From an uncultured Shewanella sp. (GTDB taxonomy: Bacteria > Pseudomonadota > Gammaproteobacteria > Enterobacterales > Shewanellaceae), in contig NZ_CANLKR010000041.1 in the NCBI RefSeq assembly GCF_947491715.1, forward strand, positions 1 to 44,869: a stretch of DNA of 44,869 nt, in the 5' to 3' direction. Within the stretch, counting starts at the first letter, position 1. Every line of letters starts with the position of its first letter. Shown piece by piece: positions 44,746-44,869 of this stretch. The notes under the pieces were generated by a model. It was not told where the DNA came from and did not search any database. It saw only the letters and a list, made by a program, of their open reading frames with translations. The translations under genes were made by a program, and so were the position numbers.

Positions 44746-44869
44746 TGTCTAGTCCTAAAATAGGTTGACGGTTTTTATTAAGCCAGTTGGACCCCCCGAC
44801 TGGCTTTTTCATGTACTTCGTTTGGGGTTTTCATCCCTAAACTAAGATGTGGTCTTAATTGGTTATAAG
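44746..44869 (-). mobile_element. IS3-family insertion sequence, partial (right end, runs out of window)
   Basis: A transposase C-terminus is read inwards from the window edge. The element end probably lies at TGTCTAGTCCTAAAATAGG (about 44746), 16 bp after the fre stop codon. The other end and the target duplication are outside the window. Confidence 0.8.
44778..44869 (-). CDS. IS3-family transposase OrfB, C-terminal part
   Basis: The last 30 codons are visible: YNQLRPHLSLGMKTPNEVHE, then KASRGVQLA and stop. The pattern N-x-x-RPHxxLGxxTPxE is the standard end of the integrase (rve) domain of IS3-family OrfB. The remaining protein and OrfA would lie to the right. Confidence 0.85.
   Translation of the reverse strand, partial: YNQLRPHLSLGMKTPNEVHEKASRGVQLA

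Overview
The window looks like a chromosomal segment of a marine gammaproteobacterium, most likely Shewanella. The low G+C, the IbpA N-terminus and the ubiD-fre pair suggest this. The genus is an inference; no search was run.

Bases 1-875 hold an array of three intact initiator tRNA-fMet genes on the minus strand. They alternate with two 124-nt tRNA-fMet-derived elements whose three arms are enlarged by inserted inverted-repeat sequence, and a truncated remnant follows. Next, on the minus strand, come ibpA (with a sigma32-type promoter and a ROSE-like RNA thermometer) and a sugar-porter MFS transporter.

Bases 3575-33472 are one complete type VI secretion (T6SS) locus on the minus strand, read from high to low coordinates: tssB, tssC, tssE, tssF, tssG, fha, tssJ, tssK, tssL, clpV, vasH, vasI, tssA, tssM, vasL, then hcp, vgrG, a DUF4123 adaptor (vasW-like), a large VasX-like MIX/pore-forming effector, and a membrane protein that is probably its immunity partner. 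The gene order matches the Vibrio cholerae large cluster. Here the module that is a separate auxiliary cluster in V. cholerae (hcp-vgrG-vasW-vasX-immunity) is attached directly to its end. VasH is a sigma54 activator, and a good -24/-12 promoter lies upstream of hcp, so the hcp-vgrG-effector part is probably under VasH control. Two 118-bp copies of an immunity-gene 3' end lie behind the immunity gene. Two truncated copies of the tssL start lie between tssK and tssL and form overlapping mini-ORFs.

After a 1.1-kb AT-rich gap, the plus strand carries an accessory stretch: a CPBP-family membrane protease, two tandem alpha/beta-hydrolase paralogues whose nucleophile serine is Thr in one and Asn in the other, a small four-helix membrane protein and a small exported protein. 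Then comes tRNA-Ser(UGA) on the minus strand, with five decaying copies of its 3' part downstream, four of them alternating with terminator hairpins.

The right end holds housekeeping and mixed genes: yjjG, a small tail-anchored protein, a CatB-like acetyltransferase, an exported Tyr/Gly-rich protein, ubiD and fre. The window ends inside an IS3-family element.

A recurring theme is a parent gene accompanied by a short ladder of truncated copies spaced about 105-120 bp apart (immunity gene, tssL, tRNA-Ser) or about 350 bp apart (tRNA-fMet).
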